From: Moringa oleifera
Lineage: Eukaryota; Streptophyta; Magnoliopsida; Brassicales; Moringaceae
Length of the DNA stretch: 64,000 nt
NCBI GenBank assembly: GCA_021397835.1
Contig: JAJFZO010000889.1
Span: forward strand, 806,001 to 870,000
Direction: 5' to 3'
In this document: piece by piece, positions 12,640 to 24,380 of the stretch
Layout: the number at the start of each line of letters is the position of its first letter
Position numbering within the stretch: the stretch's first letter is position 1
The notes under the pieces: model-generated
Databases searched by the model: none
The model's input: the letters and a program-made list of their open reading frames with translations, nothing else
What the model was told of the DNA's origin: nothing
Position numbers and translations under genes: made by a program

Positions 12640-13530
12640 TCTTAAGCTTTTAAGCCTTTCTTAATCTGTGCAATCTTGTATGAAGCAAAATGTTTCTCAG
12701 TCTTCAAATTTAATACTTCACCCAAAGTTTAAAGATGACATCCTCCTAGTTGCCACTATTAGTAATTATATTGCATACCTTATTATGAATAATATATCAA
12801 ATCTGAAAGATCTTGTGTTGTTGAAAGTTATCTTTTTAGTTTTTTTGTGGCAAGCAGAAGTCGTGAACAACACGCATCATATTTTCTCCCCCATCTCTCA
12901 AGCCTGGGTTAACAGGTAGTTGAGTCTAAGTTGCGAATCATGTTGATTTACAGCCTTAGAATTTCTTGCAACCAAATGTGCGCAATTTAGGCCTCATTGG
13001 CCATCATCTTTTCTACTGTCAACATGCTGGTTTTATAGTTGTTTTATAAAATTAAGTTTTCCTTGATTAGTCAGTGCAGCCACTATCTGCATGAGATTGT
13101 AAAAGGTTCTTTTTTGATTTTATAAAGTTGTTGCTTGACTTTTTCATGTCTTTTTTTTTTTTGTTGTAGGTGACTTATTTTCTACTAGAATTATTGTTAG
13201 CCCTTAGATTAAGATAAAAATCCTTACTCTATATTTGATTGCAATGGAAGGTTTGTTTTGAGAAAGAAGCAAAATAATGCTGAGAGCAAATTTCAAATAA
13301 CATAATGAATCTAAAATTTATGGAATAATTCTAATAGATCACATTGAATTGCCTCTGTCATTGCAATAAACCTTTAAATAGCATTTGTAATGCCAATAAT
13401 AAATGAAATATACTAAGAATAGAAAACTTAGTAATACTAAGAAAGTAAAGCAAATAAGTAAGAATAGAAAATTCACTTAGGAATAGGAAACTGAATTAAA
13501 ATAGAACTAAGAAGCTAATCAAATAAACTT
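12640..13530 (-). mobile_element. Ty3/gypsy 5' LTR and leader relic, left copy
   Basis: The minus strand from about 13,530 to 13,212 matches the LTR at 39,880-40,201 (shared runs such as TTTCCTATTCCTAAG and GCATTATTTTGCTTCTTTCTC). The sequence on to about 12,640 matches the internal leader up to about 40,630. The first 30 or so LTR bases are missing, as if about 110 bp were deleted across the LTR start. The rest of the element, including the 3' LTR, is absent here. The insertion therefore predates the inverted duplication. Confidence 0.7.
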
Positions 13531-13687
13531 ACACTAGTTTGTATATATATATTTTTTTTCTTAATCTTGATTTCGCAATTGCTCATCTAAACTGTATCTC
13601 ATTTATTATGTGGTCATTCTTCATGCTGGCTATATATTTCAAATGATTAAATTTTGTTATGCAATCATGATTTCATTGATCTTTTAG

Positions 13688-14640
13688 GGAAAAGGAACAG
13701 TACGAGAATCCAGGAAATAGTAATTGTTGGAAGCGTCTACCTATTGGGGAGGTAACTGCCTGTTCATTATGTGCAATTCCTTCTTTCTTGTGTTCTTGCA
13801 AAACCTTAGAGATTTGATACACTACTGGCACTTGCAAACTTAAGCACTCATTATGTTAGGGTGCATTCCAGGCACTGTGTTGATGAAGCTGAAGTGGCTG
13901 AACAAGTAGTCGGTTTGACATGCAGCCTGGCATCTTGCCAATTTAGGTACTGATAATGTTCTCGTATTAGTTTTTGAATTTAAAAACTCTTGAAGTTTGA
14001 TCTGTTTGAGCAATAACTGGAGATGGTTTGTCTTTATCAGCTTCATTTCTAAAATTATCAAATGCATGAAGGGTGATTTTTTGTGATGAAAATTATATGT
14101 ATCCAACATTTATGTTACAATGACTTTGTGTAAATCATGCGGCAAGCAGCAGATAATGTTGTCAACATTTCATTTTACATGTTATGCTCTCAGCCACCAC
14201 ACTTTTTTTTATAAATCCTTGTGTATTCATTCTGATGTATATGTTGTATTGCCATATATATATATATATATATATGCATATGTGCTTCTTCTTGTCTTCC
14301 TCTTATTTTATTATTTTTTTTAAGAAGGCATTACTGAGTTGTACTCATATGTATGACAAATCTCATATCTAAACTATGAACAGGATTGGAAAAATATGGA
14401 GGGCACATCTATCCCCTCGGGGTATGCATGTCCCCTTTTAGTGTAGTAAAGCATCTAGTAGTTTAGGGTTGAGCTTAAGATTTTGTAAAGTGTTCTGCCA
14501 GAATCCTTAGCCATTAGTAAGCGCCCTGCAGTAAGAGTATTTTTTTTTTACTTCTGTGATGTTTGCAATAATGTAAAATGGTAATTCTTGTAGAGGCTGG
14601 TGCTGATTTCTTCAGAAATCAAGACCGACTAGATAACTTC
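13688..14640 (+). pseudogene. EME1: EME1 3' fragment (left copy)
   Basis: Carries copies of EME1 exon 8 (13,688-13,751, [15 protein letters not shown]) and exon 9 (13,828-13,946, [19 protein letters not shown]...SCQFR), with the same lengths as at 39,565-39,628 and 39,370-39,488. The acceptor of exon 9 has changed from AG to TG. Sequence equal to about 36,230-38,750 is missing, so exons 10, 11 and most of 12 are gone; the last remnant ([11 protein letters not shown], near 14,592) has lost the normal stop. All exons before exon 8 are also absent. A non-functional piece of a structure-specific endonuclease subunit gene. Confidence 0.85.
14257..14275. repeat. (TA)n microsatellite
   Basis: About nine TA units in the relic EME1 intron. 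The mirror site near 39,060 has only a short interrupted form. Confidence 0.8.
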
Positions 14641-14929
14641 CAGCGGTAATTCTTGTCTTAATCACAACTTGTGCTGCTGTTGTAGATTTTCTTGCATACT
14701 GTAACGAGTTTTCCGTAATGCTCTCTAAGATGCATTTCCAGAGACGCTTATAAATCTCTGCTTTTTCAATGCAAAACAACTAACAGATTCCTCAAATGGA
14801 ACATTAGCTTGAAGATCTGGATAAAATCTCAAGGTCCCACCATCTGTAGAAGACTTTTGTGCCTTAGGTTCAAGGATTCAGACCCCAACCTAGTATACTA
14901 AGCTTTGTGCCCTGCAAAATCTAATGCCC

Positions 14930-15290
14930 ATTAACTGCAATCATTCTAATGTAATTCTGGGGCTTTCATACCAGCCTCGTGGCAATCCTATAAAATTGAA
15001 AACTTTGGTGGCCAACCAAAAGAAGCCATAAAAGCTGTACCACATATTGTAAGCCGATTTTTTTTAATGCTACAAGGAGACAAGCAGCTAAGGTGGTGGT
15101 ACCACTAGCAATTCCTATATGTTGCATTATCCACAGAAGATCATGGACCTCATAATTGCTTTGGGCCCCGCAAATTGTGACCTAACTTTCACGGCCCCCA
15201 CCACTCTCTTCCAAATTCATCTCTTCCACCACTTTAAATGGTCATACCAAACACCCCCCACTCCCAACCCTAAAAACAACTGAGAAAGGT
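14930..15290. promoter_or_regulatory. conserved upstream block of DUF3511 gene (left)
   Basis: Well conserved with 35,550-35,900 in reverse complement. It lies upstream of the DUF3511 gene in both arms. The right copy shows an 86-codon open frame, but the left copy breaks it with a stop after about 36 codons, so coding is unlikely. Possible promoter or 5' leader sequence. Confidence 0.4.
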
Positions 15291-15798
15291 ATGCTGCAGT
15301 AGTTGGTGCTCATAAATTGGCTTCAAGTTTCTCCAACTATGGAATATATCTTATCAGTTAAAAATTATATTATTTATAAACATGCATATTTTATAAATGT
15401 ATTGTAAAAATATCAAAATAATTTTGAACAATAAATTTGATCATAATAGAAATCTTATAATAAATAATATTTTACAATAATGTAAATTAAAGTAACATGT
15501 AATTGGCAACAAAATATTATTGATGCATATTCAGGCAAACAGATACATGTATATGTAAATATTATATAGGTGGTGATGATGATTAGGATTGGCCCTAAAA
15601 TTAATTCTACATTAATCAGTTTCCCATTTAATCAAACAATATATCAAATTATTCCACAATTAATGACCCACTTCAGTGTCCATGCACGCGGCACTAACTT
15701 GCACACCAACTGGATTGCATGTCAACATAAATTTATCTTCCCTTACTTAAAAAGATCTAACTAAAGCTCAATCCTGCATTTCTTAGAGCTTCTTCATC

Positions 15799-16059
15799 AT
15801 GGAGAAAAGCAAATCATTTTGCGGACACTCGAGTTCCTACACAGTGTTTGGGTACGAAGATAGGTCCAAATCTTACAGTTTTAATGGTCCAACCGGGAAG
15901 GTAGATGTGTTAGCCACTTCTGGCAATCCAGAGCTCAAAAGGAGGAAGAGGGTGGCATCCTACAACATGTACACCATGGAAGGTAAGCTGAAGTCATCTT
16001 TACAGAACAGCTTTAAATGGATCAAGAGCAAATTTGTGGACAACCATTATGAGGACTGA
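15799..16059 (+). CDS. DUF3511 family protein (left copy)
   Basis: A single-exon gene for an 86-aa basic protein. It begins MEKSKSFCGHSSSYTVFGYE, has a glycine/serine-rich middle, and ends with the DUF3511 core: KRRKRVASYN, then YTMEGKLKSSL, then FKWIKSKF. DUF3511 is a plant-specific family of small proteins of unknown function. No signal peptide or membrane segment is visible. The basic KRRKR run could act as a nuclear signal (inference). The mirror copy at 34,813-35,073 has the same length with conservative differences. This supports purifying selection on both and makes the ATG choice firm. Confidence 0.88.
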   Translation: MEKSKSFCGHSSSYTVFGYEDRSKSYSFNGPTGKVDVLATSGNPELKRRKRVASYNMYTMEGKLKSSLQNSFKWIKSKFVDNHYED

Positions 16060-16600
16060 CCAAACCAAATTCAGTTTAATTGACCAGATGAAGTGCGATT
16101 GTTGTTTGCGGTTGTTGTCAAACTTTGTATATTAAGGGTGTTGGCTTCAAACGGGTAACATGTTGATTAATTTGAAATTGAAAGTTCTTTTTTGTTTCTT
16201 TTTCTTTTCCATGAAACCTCTTCAACAAATGAATAGTTTCTGCTAGGTTGCTGGTAATACATAACGTTTTAGTGCATAGGAAATCTTTCAAGGAAGCCCT
16301 TGTCTTCATTAAGCAACAGGCCTATGAGTAGGAGAGCAGGCAGAGGCACTTTGGGATTCCAAAATTTGGGTAAACAGAAATGAAATTGGACCAAGGGGAA
16401 GAAGAATCGAGAGACTTTCGATCACTACTTTCTTCCATTATATTTCTTTTTTTTTTTAAGTCCAAAAATAAACAAAATAGTAAAGGATTGCATTCATTTT
16501 TTTAATGTGGAAATTACCAAAATTAGCACAGTTCTTCCAAAGAAAATCTCGGACACAATATAGCACATGGTATTCTGAACTATACAGAGGTTTTCGATTA
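16060..16600. other. 3' flank of left DUF3511 and kinase remnant
   Basis: Convergent 3' regions of the DUF3511 gene (plus) and the kinase remnant (minus). They match 34,262-34,812 in reverse complement. The right arm has an extra (CAA)n stretch. No gene seen. Confidence 0.5.
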
Positions 16601-16601
16601 A

Positions 16602-18036
16602 CTAATAATTATTACTTCCAAACAGTTGAAATATCTTCTCTGGGTCCAGTGCCTGGAAATCCAACGTGGAGATGACCTCCGGTACTGAGAAAATCCATTG
16701 CCTTGGTTGTGGTTAATGATATCTTAAACAGAGCCTGCAAAATGGTAAACTTCTGGATGTTCTTGATGGCATGAGGAGGAGCTTCAGTTCTTGGAGATCT
16801 TTTTGGGTTAGAACAAAGAATTGGGGAAAGAGATACTTGCAGGCTCTCCTTTTGCCCAGTTTGTTGCATGCTAAAGGAGCTGCTGCTTGTGCTGTGAGCC
16901 CCCATCTCCTGTCCTTGCATATTTAGTTCTGCACTCTTCCCCAGCTAACAAAATGAAATGAAAACAAGTTGTAAAGAAAGCAAACTTGCTACGTTGTTCT
17001 TTTAGGAAAAAGAACAGGCTGGTGATTCAATGATAGATGCAGTCGCACGCAATCCGCTGGGCTAATGACAAAGAAAACATAAGTTATATCTCAATATTCC
17101 TCCGACTTCATAATATCATAGAGTAGTGGCATGTTAAACAAGCATCTTCATGGCTTGTCTTGGGTAGTTTCATGTCTCCTGAGAGGAAAGACTAGAATGA
17201 TATCTCTTAGTTTCTGTTGTCGGATAGGAGTAAACATAAGCTCTTTCCTCATTTAGGACTTGTTTCAAATGATGCTCAAAAATTTTTTCAACCAAAATAT
17301 GCTCCAGCAACCTAGAAATTAATGCCATAGTTCAGATAAAAGCCTCCCTCTAGGATCAAATAATTCAACAACTAAGATATAGTTGCGTCTTGCTTTTAGA
17401 GTTGGCGTCTGGAAATATGGGAATAAGATGATTGTGAGAGTGAAATATGACTGCAAAGATTTTGTTCTAACCTCTGGAGTTTCTCCTAAGGATTTTTCTT
17501 TTACCCAGACAGACAAGCTGCTCTACAATAAAAACCGCCAAATTGCTAGAAAATATTTATGGACACATTATTTAGCAGATAAGACAAGATATGACAAATA
17601 AATTGAATGCCTTGTTGACAAAACTGATCAGCCATTTCTGGTATTAATGATTATACTCATGCCCACCATAGAACAATCCAGCAGTAAGTTGCAATTTACC
17701 TCTTTAGAAGATTCAGTGTCTACTTTGCCTTGATCTGCAACTGCAACCTTTCTGCTATTACCTCCATTTCTCCTTCCAGACGATTGCTTAGTCTTTGACC
17801 TGTGCCTAGGAGACGGAAAGGAACAAGTTATTCGGTGTTTAGAGATCCTATGGAACTATTATTATCTATTTCAGGAAACTCAGAAGCAGTGAATTCAAGT
17901 GTGTTTTCAGGAAGTGCACTGTGCAAACGATTAGCTATTATGTGATATATTCTTATAAATAAGTCCTCGGATGCACTGGAACCAAACAAATCAGTTTTGC
18001 TTCATCAGTTAGGCTGTCATTTATGGTAAAGACTTC
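16602..18036 (-). pseudogene. truncated CDK-like kinase 3' end (left copy)
   Basis: Copies of exon 7 (16,602-16,944) and exon 6 (17,700-17,805) of the kinase at 29,899-34,261, plus intron sequence up to about 18,036. Homology then stops and AT-rich transposon DNA begins. Exon 7 lacks one base near 16,733 compared with the right copy, shifting the frame about 40% from its end. Exon 6 is 6 bases shorter, losing a GCAGTT repeat unit. There is no kinase domain and no promoter, so it cannot make a kinase. Confidence 0.85.
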
Positions 18037-18299
18037 ATTTTTTAAAAAATTTTTTCTATTCATTTTTAAGATGAAGAATAATAAATAAAAAAAAAGATTA
18101 AAAAAATGGGGTTTGAAATTACTCACTTATTTTATTGATAAATATTTAATTTATTTAAAACTAATTGAAACAAAAAATTATACTTATTTAAATATCATAA
18201 AAATTTAAATTTAAAATTCAAATTAAAAAATTATTTTCATTTTCATCTAAATCTATTTGAAATAGTAAAAATTAGGTTCTATTTTATTTTATTTGAAAA

Positions 18300-20280
18300 C
18301 ATGTAACAAATAAAACATATTGATGTTGTTGTTGCACATACCAATTTATTACTTTTTCGAAAATTTATATCTAATTTTTAGAAATGCCTTTGTTATTCAT
18401 CATTTTTTTTTGAAGTAGGTTTAATTGTATTTCTCAATCTCCTTCTACTTCTCTTAGGAATTAGAGTTTTGACTTAAAGTATTTTGAAACTTCATAATCT
18501 TGGTTATAGTCATACCATACTTCAAATTTAGTTTTTTGTTGCAAAGTCTTTGTTGGCAAACTTTTTCTCTCCATCATTCCATTATGTTGATGGGTGTAAG
18601 GTGTTAGTATATATCTTTTCACATCTATATGAATTAGCTGCAATTTTTGTGTAATCTTCTAAGCTCCGTTTTGTTGAAAAAAAACGTGTTTTGCTTCTCA
18701 TATTGATAGTTAACAGATTTAGAAAACTCTTCTTTTAATTTAGGTAAGTCTTTTTTAATATTATTCTTCTTCATAAAATGTAAGTCTCATCATGAAAGTA
18801 CTCCAATTCTCTATACCAAAACATTACATTATTATCTTATTTGTGTGTAGCAACCGGCCATTCTTTGTCATATTCAAATTAAACATTTTACTTTTTATTT
18901 GGATTTTAAACACATCTCTGCCTTGTCAATAGTAATTAAGAAATAATTATCCTCAAATAGTACCTTTATATCATTTTTCTAAGAGGTGATCAATACTCAA
19001 AAGATTTTGATTAATTTAAAAACATATAAGACATTAAAAATTAATTTCAAACATGTGCGATCTTTGATTGTCACAATTTCTTTACCTTTTATTGCAAGAT
19101 ATACTTAATTTTCAATTATGAATTTAGAAATGGTAGTTTTTTTAATCTCTTTAAAGAGCTCTTGATCATAAGTCATGTGGTCTGTATAACTACTATCTAT
19201 TAATTAACTTTCTAGGAAGCTACTAGTATCAAAATATGACGCCGCAAAAAGTTCTTCCTCTTGAGGTTATTCAACAATATTTTAGCTTATGCTTATTTTT
19301 GTTGGGTTTTGTATATTTTTTTTAATATGTCCTAATTGATCACACTTGTGACATCTTGTATCTAGCCTCCATCAACATTTGTTCTAATGCATGTTTGATT
19401 TTTTTTCATAATAATGGATAAGGTAAAAAAAAACTTGATTGTTATTGCTTTAACTATTTTTGTTATTGCTTGCAAAACTTTTAAACTTGTTTTTTATTTT
19501 GTTAATTTTTGTTGTTTTTGCTCTTATTATTATTTTGTGATTTGGCTTGAAAAATACATTCCACAAATCTTTCTTCCCTTATAAGCATTTTTGCATTTGT
19601 AGTGCATTCAACAATTCTACCAAGACAATACGTGACAGATTTGTAGAGTTATCTAAAGATGAAATTATGATCTCAAATTTTTTAATAATTATTTAAAAAA
19701 TTCTAAAATCAAGAAAATTAGTGTCAAGGAATCTTACTTTGTTAACAATACCAAGAAATTTATCAAAATATTTTTTGATTGTTTCTTATTTTTTTATCTT
19801 CTGCAATTCAAATTGTTAGATGAAATTCAACACTATTCTATTGACCTTTTCATTCTCTTCATACTCTTGCTTCAAAACATCTTAAATTTTCTTAATTATT
19901 TTGAGTGTCATTATACTATTAAAAATGATGGATGAGACTATTATAGGAAAAGTTACTCTTTCTTTTGATATTCTTTACTTCCTTTATTTTTTGTTTTTGA
20001 TTTGTGTAAGGGTTCCATTATGTGGTAAGAGTGAAACTTTATATACTTGTTCAAACAATTTTCCATGAATCATTTACATCAAGGTGGACTTCTATTCTAA
20101 TAAGCCATATTTGATAATTTGTTTCATAAATAATGAAAATGTAATTGCGACAAATGAATTTTTAGAATTTATTGTGTCCCTTTTTATTTTTTAAAGATAT
20201 GGGTGAAAAATATTTAGAGATTATATTCAAGCTTTTTTAATCTCACAAATCCCTCAAGAGTATAGCTCTGATATGAGAAT
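18300..20280 (-). mobile_element. Ty1/copia retrotransposon relic (minus)
   Basis: On the minus strand: a possible primer-binding remnant near 20,262-20,275 (TATCAGAGC), gag-like text near 20,100-19,980 (RIEVHLDVNDSWKIV), a CCHC zinc knuckle near 19,370-19,340 (CHKCDQLGH), and an integrase fragment at 18,643-18,461 with LTPYTHQHNGMMERK, like the copia TPYTPQQNGVAERK motif. Many stops. No clear LTR pair could be drawn. It begins close to the point where the left kinase remnant is cut. Confidence 0.7.
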
Positions 20281-20284
20281 TTGA

Positions 20285-21000
20285 GAAGTAAAAGATGAAA
20301 TAATAAGAAATAATCAAAAAATATTCTAACAAACATCTTGGTATTGTTAACAAAGTAAGATTCCTTGTTATTGATTTTTTTAATTATAGAATTATTCAAA
20401 AGATCTTAAAAATTTGATGCTACAATTTTATCTTTAAAAAATTCTAAAGATCTATCAAATATTATCTTGATAGAATTGTCGAATGCATTGCGGGTATAAG
20501 AACAAAGAGAACTTATGAGACAAGGAAGATCTATAAAAGTGCTTTTCAACTTAAATCACAAAACATCAATGAGGGCAAAATAACAAAAATTGACAAAACG
20601 AAACAAATTTGAAAGCTCTGTAAGCAATAATAAAGATGACCAAAGCAATAGCAATCAAGGCTTTCCACTTTTTTTTACAAAAAAAAAAAAAACTAATCAT
20701 GCATAAAACAAGTATTGATAGAGGTTAGATACAAGATGTCACAAGTGTGATCAATTAGGACACGTGAAAAAAATATGCAAACCCTAACAACAATAAAAAA
20801 AAGCCAAGAATATTTTTGAACAATCTCAAGGGGATGAACAGTTTATGGCATCATGCTTTGCTACCAGTAGTTCCCAAAAAATTAACTTATATGGTTATAC
20901 AAACCACATAACTTATGATCAAGAGCTTGACAAAACTATTATTTCTAAAGTTAAAATTAGAAATATGACATATCTTGTAGTAAAAAGCAAAGGATAGAAA
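20285..21000 (+). mobile_element. Ty1/copia gag relic (plus), inverted to the previous one
   Basis: The plus strand from about 20,290 to 20,790 repeats the gag segment of the minus-strand element (19,800 to 19,340), starting from the shared run GGTATTGTTAACAAAGTAAG and ending with the zinc knuckle CHKCDQLGHVKKIC near 20,736-20,777. A weak continuation runs to about 21,000. The two gag copies face away from a short centre near 20,050 and form an inverted repeat. Confidence 0.65.
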
Positions 21001-22090
21001 TCAAAGGTTACACAAGTTTGAAAATAATTTTTAATTGGTTATGTGTTCTAAAAATTAATAAAAATCTTTTGAGTGTTATTCAGTTCTTGAATAAAAGATA
21101 TAGAGTGCTACTTATGGATAATCATTGCTTGATTATTGATGCATAAGGCAGAGTGGTATTTAAAATTCAAATGATAAATAAAAAGTTTACTTTGAACATG
21201 ACATAAAAAGAACAGATTACAGTATACAAAAAAGATAATAATACAATATTTTTAAACTCAAAAAACTTCCTACTGTATGTACAAACTCATGGGATGTAAG
21301 CATTTCATGCAAAAAAAATATGTGATAAGATACATATATATCAAACCAATTACTTGACCTTATAGTTTCACTGATTTTAGCATCCAAAATCGTGATCCTT
21401 CCGTATCAAAAACAATATGAATATAAGTATAAATTTAAAGAAATATAGTAAATGCACTAATTTTGTCGTCAATAAAATTGAGAACATAATAGAAAAACTT
21501 AAGAAAAAAATTGCAATCTTTCTAAACTTTGGTTTTGTTACCACATGTTATATTTTCTTTAATTTGTACAAACCCATCATGCATAATCTTAATCCTAGAT
21601 CTTAGACTATTGCAATTTTAATATACAAAATAATTTTTGATACCCAATTTTACCTCCATAAAAATTCTGTATTACAACATAACGCATTATATTAAATTGA
21701 ATTGATTTTTTTTTTATATCGGTAACGGAAGGGACTGAACTTTTTTGTAAAAAAATTTAAGTGAAACAAGATTAATTGATATTAATTCATACTAAAAATG
21801 TCTTATTATTTCACAATTATAGTTAAAATACACATTATCAAATTAAACTTTTGCACTAAATTAACTCCATAAAATATATCAAACATCATATAATATAATA
21901 AGTTAACAACTATATAAATTACATAATAATTTCATAAACAAACATAATAATGCTTTATATACGCAAAATTTTCATCTTCATTTTTTCACTATTTTTATTG
22001 AAACTTTTTAATAAAAGTAAAAGTAAAATCAAAATAATCTAATAGTTAATTAATAATAAAAATAAATATAATAAATAACTGAAAAATCAG
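21000..22090. other. AT-rich repeat-derived DNA
   Basis: Very AT-rich, no supported gene. The first few hundred bases may be further copia-derived sequence. The open frames are short and look random. Confidence 0.4.
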
Positions 22091-22099
22091 TTTTTTGAT

Positions 22100-22795
22100 T
22101 GACTAATTAAATTGATTAAATTAATTATATAAACGAATTATTACTAAACAAAACAATTAGCAAAATTAACTTAAATTAATTCAATCGATTAAAATTAAGT
22201 AATAATTACTTTTATCAAATGTGATCGTTTAGGTCTTTAATTGTTTCTTGAACTAATAATACTCACTTTTTTTGTGTGTCATCAAATTTAAACACCTATG
22301 CTAATTAGTATTTATTTTTGCAATTTCTCATGAGCCAAACGAGAGATCAATGCAAGACTAATACAACTGAACTCATCTCTAAATTTCTTATAAGATGCAA
22401 TCACTTTTTTTTTTGATGATTTCTTGAACACTCTCGTATTTTTTTTTTATAAAAAAGATAAATTATATAACTAAATTATTATCAAACAAAAAAATTGAAT
22501 AAAATTAACATGAATAATTCAACTAATAGTTAATTGGATTAAAATTGACTAATGGTGACTCTTGCCAAATTTGATTGTTTTTAACTTTAACCAATAATAC
22601 TCACCCTTTTATGTTTCATCAAATTTAAACACCTATGCTACCAGTAACTATTTTTGCAATTTGTCACAAACTAAACAACAATCAAGATAAAACTAATACA
22701 ACTGAACTTGTCTCTAAATTATCCACATGATAATCACTTTTTTTTTTTAATGATTCCTTGAACACTCACATTTTTTTTGATAAAAAAGATAAACA
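22100..22795. repeat. tandem duplication of about 350 bp
   Basis: Two direct copies, roughly 22,110-22,455 and 22,460-22,795. Shared landmarks in order: AATAATACTCAC, CATCAAATTTAAACACCTATGCTA, TTTTTGCAATTT, ACTAATACAACTGAACT, and a poly-T run followed by TGATT.CTTGAACACTC. The copies have diverged by substitutions and small indels. No coding content. Confidence 0.75.
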
Positions 22796-22799
22796 CATT

Positions 22800-24200
22800 C
22801 TACATATTCGCTCTTTAGTAGAGTATTTATCTTTTAATGAACTCGTCTATGTAATCAACTAACTTATAATGTAAAATTATCATAAATCCAGTTGACAGAT
22901 GATAACTTGTCCACATGAACAACATTAGCCATTGTTTGAATAATTTACATAATTGTCAAAAGAGCCATTATTTACTATTTCCTATTTACTATTTACTCTT
23001 CAAAGAGAATCAAATTTGTAAATTGATATGTAAGTATTGAAATTGTCATTTGATAGATAGGATCACATATCATGAATTTATATATATAAAAAAAAAAACT
23101 AATCAAAGTTAGTAGTAGAAAATATGTATCCATAGTGGATTATAAAACAAATATCTATGAAAATATAAGCTTTTTCACATGATCTTCATCATAATTTTGA
23201 TTTATAGTTTTCGTTTTTGTTTTTCATCACTAATCACTCACACTATCAAATATTTTCATATATAAATCTTTTAAAACATCTTTTTACATTGATGATATTT
23301 TTGTTAACTATATAATCATTTATATTAAAAAAGATATTTATTAATTTAATTGACATAAATTTTATTTGATAAGTTTAGTAACGTAAAATTTGATAAGAAA
23401 AAAATTTAAATTATAATAACATTTTCTAATATTACCACGTTATTGATGAAAAAAATAAAAAATAACCCACTCTACTAATAAAATTAATTATGCATTCGCC
23501 CCTGCATTTTGGTACGTCGCTCTTTAGCTTAAATACAACATCCTAAATTCATATTCTATTACAAATGTTATCCTTGCAATTGAAATCTTCAATTTCAAAA
23601 AGAGGACCACCCATCGTGGGTGTACTCAATATATAGATAAAGATATGTACTAATTAATCCGCTTAGGATTAAGATTTGTTTAACATGTTTTTTTCTATTA
23701 ATATTAGAGTCACGAGATTTTAGAATTCGTTTAGGTTTAGTTTTATCAGATTTTAATACTATTGGAATCAAAACATATACTAAGATTTTACTCTATATTT
23801 TCTAGGCAAATTGGGTTGCACCGTTGAATAATAACAATAATTGATTTTGCGTATCAAGATTTCTGTTGTTCAATAATATTTGGACATTTTAACTTAAATA
23901 CATAGTCTTGATATTTCAAATAAACAATTCATAAAAAGGGGACATTCTCATTTTGTATTTTTAAAAATATTTTAATAATTTATGGTTTACCATAGATATG
24001 TGCCTTAATCAATTTTAAAGGAATCATCTCTTTTTTTTTTGGTGAAAGGAGAGAAAAGGTTAATTTCATTGTTTACAAAAATTTACATTATTTTTGAGAA
24101 ATTATCATATGAGAATTCCAGAATCCAGATGGCATGTTTTTATTGGAGAATCATTCTATAATTCCTCTATCATGCTGGGCTCGTTGGCTTGGGATTGGGA
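22800..24200. other. AT-rich intergenic DNA
   Basis: No supported gene, RNA or element ends seen. Base composition becomes less AT-rich after about 24,120, towards the TKI1-like remnant. Confidence 0.4.
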
Positions 24201-24299
24201 ACGTATATACTTCTAGGTCCTGTCAGTTACGACGGCCATTGACTTAAAACCTACTCGAGCCCAAACATGCTTTTAAAACTGACCGGGAAACCCTGTAGG

Positions 24300-24380
24300 C
24301 TTTTGAAGTTTTGCTAAAATTATCCCGCCAACGACTCTCTCTGCTTCTCTCTCTCTCGATCGACCTCGATACTGGTACCA
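24300..24380 (+). promoter_or_regulatory. CT-rich leader of the TKI1-like remnant
   Basis: Contains the run CTCTCTCTGCTTCTCTCTCTCTC before a possible GT donor (GATACTG/GTACC). CT-rich 5' leaders followed by a leader intron are common in plant genes, and a possible leader exon follows at about 25,860. Inference only. Confidence 0.35.

Larger units (their letters stand above)
5690..18036 (+). repeat. left arm of large inverted duplication
   Basis: This arm pairs, as reverse complement, with 33,290-64,000. Matching blocks seen by eye (left with right): 5,690-6,230 with 63,380-64,000; 6,640-7,200 with 62,500-63,000; 7,208-7,526 with 62,168-62,485; 7,600-9,800 with 60,070-62,100; 9,800-10,860 with 58,967-60,070; 10,867-12,540 with 53,060-54,914; 12,640-13,530 with 39,910-40,630; 13,540-14,590 with 38,750-39,780; 14,590-15,300 with 35,550-36,230; 15,360-16,400 with 34,420-35,460; 16,450-18,036 with 33,290-34,400. 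Order is kept, so this is one duplication event. The arms differ by many substitutions and small indels. The left arm lacks about 2.5 kb and about 12 kb that are present on the right. Confidence 0.9.
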
